In this document: positions 5,972 through 8,029 of the stretch, in pieces
Layout of the letters: the number at the start of each line of letters is the position of its first letter
How positions within the stretch are numbered: the first letter of the stretch is position 1
From: Hyphomicrobiales bacterium
GTDB lineage: Bacteria; Pseudomonadota; Alphaproteobacteria; Rhizobiales; Beijerinckiaceae
Length of the DNA: 8,029 nt
Assembly (NCBI GenBank): GCA_025363375.1
Contig: JANYDZ010000322.1
Span: forward strand, 1 to 8,029
Reading direction: 5' to 3'
Program-made: the position numbers and the translations under genes
Notes under the pieces: model-generated
The model's database searches: none
The model's input: the letters and a program-made list of their open reading frames with translations, nothing else
Told to the model about the DNA's origin: nothing

Positions 5972-6832
5972 TCAATCAAAACCAAACAGCCGAGCGGGAT
6001 TGTCGACGAACACCTTTTTCGCCGCCGCCTCGTCCGGCAGATAGCGCAATCCCAGTTCGACCTTGCCCTTGAAGCCCGTAGGATGCAGCGCGTAGGGTTT
6101 CGGGCGCGGATTGATCCAGCGCGCTACATGCGGCCAGTCGCTGCCCCATACCGCGCGGTCGGGCGCCGCCTCATAGAGCGCGCGGCCGAAGGGGACCGCG
6201 TCGTCCCACGGATAGTCGTGCGCCAGATGATCGCCGTTCGACAGCATGATCCAGAAACGCTCTTCCTTCAGGAGGTCCGTCAGTCTTTTCAGACCCGGTT
6301 GCGCCATGCCCAGCTCGAAAGGCAATTGCCCCATGTGATCGAACAGGATCGTGATCTTCGTCCTGCGCAACTCGCTTTCGATTTCGGCAAGTTCATCGGG
6401 TCCGCAAAACACTTTGGCGAACCAGCCAAATTCAGAAATGCGCGCGGTCTGCCGATGGAAATCGGCGAAATCGGGCACCAGTCCGAAGCGCGATTGGAAA
6501 TTGAACCGGGCGCCGCGCACGCCGGCGCTGTGCATGTCCTCGAGTTGGCTGTCCGACACGCTGTCGTCGATAATGGCGACGCCGCGCGCCTTGCCCTTTG
6601 GCAACGCGCGCAACGTGTCGCAGAGGATCGTCGCGTCGGCGGCGTAAATCGTCGCGTTGACGATGACGACATGCGCGAAGCCGAGTTCGTCGTAGATCGC
6701 AAGCGCCTTGTCGATCGCGCCTTCGCCCGGCGGCGGCGTGTAAAGCGGCCTGGGATGACGCGGCGGATATCTGACGGGATCGGCGAAGACGTGAATCTGC
6801 CCGTCACAGGAGCCCTCTGGCAGCTTCAACAC
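5972..6832 (-). CDS. Amidohydrolase-family protein, lactonase/lactone-isomerase (COG3618) type
   Basis: A 286-residue cytoplasmic TIM-barrel protein of the amidohydrolase-2 group that includes 2-pyrone-4,6-dicarboxylate lactonase, sugar lactonases and galactarolactone isomerase. Visible motifs are CDGQIHVF at residues 9-16 (strand 1), FDHMG at 164-168, GSDWPH at 230-235 with the usual strand-8 Asp232, and the terminal NPARLFGF. The first His of the usual D-x-H-x-H metal motif is Gln12, leaving His14. That pattern is, as I recall, found in the metal-free lactone isomerase branch. The likely substrate is a lactone or dicarboxylate derivative; I cannot choose between hydrolysis and isomerisation. 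It starts with GTG, 4 bases after the stop of the aldolase-like gene, with an AGGGAG site inside the end of that gene, so the two are translationally coupled. It ends 6 bp from the convergent small-protein gene. Confidence 0.9.
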   Translation of the reverse strand: MLKLPEGSCDGQIHVFADPVRYPPRHPRPLYTPPPGEGAIDKALAIYDELGFAHVVIVNATIYAADATILCDTLRALPKGKARGVAIIDDSVSDSQLEDMHSAGVRGARFNFQSRFGLVPDFADFHRQTARISEFGWFAKVFCGPDELAEIESELRRTKITILFDHMGQLPFELGMAQPGLKRLTDLLKEERFWIMLSNGDHLAHDYPWDDAVPFGRALYEAAPDRAVWGSDWPHVARWINPRPKPYALHPTGFKGKVELGLRYLPDEAAAKKVFVDNPARLFGFD

Positions 6833-6836
6833 GCGC

Positions 6837-7616
6837 TCACTCCCTGTAGCTGGCGTCCAACTTGTCGAGCATCGTCAGCAAAGCCGGCCATGCGTCGGGA
6901 CGGCCATTGCCGGGCACATCGTCCCGCTCATGCTGACGCGCCGCGTGTTCCCGCACACTGGGCGAAAGGAGATTGAGCTTCGCCCCGCTTTGCATGGCCG
7001 CAAGCTGCGCTTTGCAGCTCTTTTCCAGATTGAGCATCGAATGATAAGCGCGCCCGATGTCGGCGCCGCACACAAGCAGGCCGTGATTGCGCAGAATCAG
7101 CGTGTTCTTGTCGCCGATGTCGCGCACGAGGCGCGAACGCTCGTCGAGAGCGTCCGACTTGCCTTCGTAATCGTGATAGGCGGTGCGATTATAAAACCGC
7201 AAGGATTTTTGCGACAGCGGGAGCAAGCCGTCTTCCATGCAGGCGATCGCCATTCCCGCGACGGTGTGCGTGTGAATGACGCAGACAACATCGGGCCGCG
7301 CGCCGTGAATCGCGGAATGAATCACGAAGCCCGCGGGATTGATCGGCCATGGCGAATCCGAAATGATGTTGCCTTCAAGGTCCACCTTCACAAGATTCGA
7401 CGCCGTCACCTGCGAAAACAGCAGCCCGTAGGGGTTGATGAGGAAATGCTCCTGCGGACCGGGAACCCGCGCGGAAATATGCGTGGCGAGCAGATCGTCC
7501 ATGCCGTTCAACGCGATGAGCCGGTAACAGGCGGCGAGATCGACGCGCATCTTGCGCTCGGCCTCGCCGATCGGAGCGTTTTGCGACTTGCGGGCGATGG
7601 AAACAGGCGCAGCCAT
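6837..7616 (-). CDS. Class II aldolase/adducin-family metalloprotein
   Basis: A 259-residue cytoplasmic protein of the class II aldolase/adducin fold. The zinc site is complete: His115 and His117 in IHTHTVAG and His178 in RNHGLLVCG, with spacing that matches L-fuculose-1-phosphate aldolase exactly (63 residues between first and third ligand). ATHISAR at 44-50 and NPYGLLFSQV at 61-70 are the usual substrate-loop segments. The residue aligned with the catalytic Glu73 of fuculose aldolase is Gly96 in NPAGFVIH, so a classical sugar-phosphate aldol cleavage is doubtful; decarboxylase, dehydratase or other lyase activity is possible. The ATG at 7616 has AGGGA 8 bases before it. It is the first gene of a two-gene operon with the lactone-acting amidohydrolase, which suggests consecutive steps of one pathway. 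It is transcribed divergently from the binding-protein gene at 7790. Confidence 0.92.
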   Translation of the reverse strand: MAAPVSIARKSQNAPIGEAERKMRVDLAACYRLIALNGMDDLLATHISARVPGPQEHFLINPYGLLFSQVTASNLVKVDLEGNIISDSPWPINPAGFVIHSAIHGARPDVVCVIHTHTVAGMAIACMEDGLLPLSQKSLRFYNRTAYHDYEGKSDALDERSRLVRDIGDKNTLILRNHGLLVCGADIGRAYHSMLNLEKSCKAQLAAMQSGAKLNLLSPSVREHAARQHERDDVPGNGRPDAWPALLTMLDKLDASYRE

Positions 7617-7671
7617 GGCTTTTCCCTAAAGATTGATTTTGCGCAATGTAAGGGAAGAAGAAAATTTGCGC

Positions 7672-7696
7672 CAGACGGCGCCGACAGACGGCGCCG
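7672..7696. repeat. Two exact 12-bp direct repeats with a palindromic core
   Basis: CAGACGGCGCCG occurs at 7672-7683 and again at 7685-7696, one base apart. Each copy contains the 8-bp self-complementary CGGCGCCG. The 13-base centre-to-centre spacing and position between divergent genes fit a regulator site, but local duplication is equally possible. Confidence 0.75.
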
Positions 7697-7762
7697 GCAT
7701 GTGGGATGGAAAGCAACTCCTCCCGCTTGCGCCGCGCCTCATATCGTCGCACGATCGGTCGA

Positions 7763-7788
7763 CACGGGAGAAATCCACGGGAGAAATC
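7763..7788 (+). repeat. Exact tandem duplication of a ribosome-binding-site segment
   Basis: CACGGGAGAAATC is repeated without a gap at 7763-7775 and 7776-7788, immediately before the ATG at 7790. Each copy carries a GGGAGA Shine-Dalgarno sequence. Only the second, 5 bases before the ATG, is at working distance; the first lies 18 bases upstream. The site decides the start of the binding-protein gene. Confidence 0.85.
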
Positions 7789-7789
7789 A

Positions 7790-8029
7790 ATGACGCGCGC
7801 GGGGCTTTTCGCAACGACCTTTTCGCTTCTGGCCATGGTCGATCCAGCACATGCCGCAGATCAGGCGCTGATCGACGCGGCCAAAAAAGAAGGCAAGGTC
7901 GTCTGGTACACGACGCTGATCCTCCAGCAGCTTGGCGCGCCCATCGCCGAGGCCTTTGAGAAGAAATACGGCGTCAAGGTCGAGGCCACGCGCAACGATC
8001 CCGGCGAAACGGCGCTGCGCCTGCTCAAC
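7790..8029 (+). CDS. Extracellular solute-binding protein, N-terminal part (3' end outside window)
   Basis: Eighty codons are visible, with no stop before the window edge. The first 22 residues are a signal peptide (MTRAGLF start, hydrophobic core, Ala-His-Ala before ADQAL). The mature start, a short helix (LIDAAKKEGKV) leading into VVWYTTL and then an ...IAEAFEKKYGVKVE segment, is the hallmark of the iron(III)/2-aminoethylphosphonate/polyamine type of bacterial extracellular solute-binding proteins. The ligand cannot be read from this part, and these proteins in catabolic loci often bind organic acids rather than iron. The start is fixed by the GGGAGA site 5 bases upstream and by the signal peptide. 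It is divergent from the aldolase-like operon and may share its regulation; permease genes, if present, would lie to the right of the window. Confidence 0.88.
   Translation, partial: MTRAGLFATTFSLLAMVDPAHAADQALIDAAKKEGKVVWYTTLILQQLGAPIAEAFEKKYGVKVEATRNDPGETALRLLN

Larger units (their letters stand above)
7617..7789. promoter_or_regulatory. Divergent intergenic region between the aldolase-like operon and a binding-protein gene
   Basis: These 173 bases must carry promoters for both directions. They hold an exact 12-bp direct repeat (7672-7683 and 7685-7696), a palindrome ATCGT-CGC-ACGAT at 7743-7755, and a tandem duplicated ribosome-binding site at 7763-7788. A TTGCGC at 7727-7732 followed 17 bases later by CACGAT is a poor promoter match. 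No convincing -35/-10 pair is visible. Confidence 0.5.

Noticed and set aside
6083..6976. Plus-strand open frame opposite the amidohydrolase and aldolase-like genes
   Set aside because: It straddles the end of one real gene and the start of another, and its translation is Arg-rich without motifs.
6930..7793. Plus-strand open frame opposite the aldolase-like gene
   Set aside because: It is antisense to a protein with a perfect zinc site, with no family resemblance of its own.
1..8029. tRNA, rRNA, insertion sequences, phage or defence genes
   Set aside because: I found no transposase, integrase, terminal inverted repeats, tRNA-like cloverleaf or defence-family motif in the window.

Overview
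The window is GC-rich (by eye a little over 60%), coding-dense and rich in GCG/CGC/GGC codons. Its gene content is CaiB-type CoA transferase, GMC dehydrogenase, secreted cytochrome and several periplasmic binding proteins. This suggests a soil- or water-living alphaproteobacterium, probably of the Hyphomicrobiales (Rhizobiales) or nearby. That is an inference from style and content; there is no rRNA or other marker gene to settle it.

Layout. (1) 1-1268, plus: the C-terminal three quarters of a GMC-family flavoprotein dehydrogenase, cut by the left edge. (2) 1274-2221, minus: an NMT1/TauA-like periplasmic solute-binding protein. (3) 2337-4028, minus: a secreted three-part protein with a carboxypeptidase-regulatory-like beta domain, a single-haem c-type cytochrome segment and a Vgb-like beta-propeller. 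(4) 4029-4297: a divergent intergenic region with a striking array of about four 13-14 bp tandem repeats. (5) 4298-5479, plus: a class III (CaiB/BaiF) CoA transferase, followed by (6) 5588-5965, plus, a small secreted protein of unknown function with two cysteines. (7) 5972-7616, minus: a tightly coupled two-gene operon of a class II aldolase/adducin-family protein and a lactonase/isomerase-like amidohydrolase (COG3618 type). (8) 7617-7789: a second divergent intergenic region with direct repeats and a duplicated ribosome-binding site. (9) 7790-8029, plus: the start of another family of periplasmic binding protein, cut by the right edge.

How the genes may work together. The content reads as an accessory catabolic locus for an organic acid, sugar acid or aromatic-derived compound. 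Two unrelated binding proteins could capture substrate. A GMC dehydrogenase with a cysteine triplet could oxidise it and pass electrons to the secreted cytochrome/propeller protein. A CoA transferase could activate an acid, and an aldolase-like metalloenzyme plus a lactone-acting amidohydrolase could process intermediates. None of the binding proteins has its ABC permease or ATPase in the window, and no regulator gene is visible. The pathway is therefore a hypothesis; the individual family assignments are much firmer. Several enzymes carry substitutions at positions that are catalytic in the best-known family members, so textbook reactions should not be assigned to them automatically.
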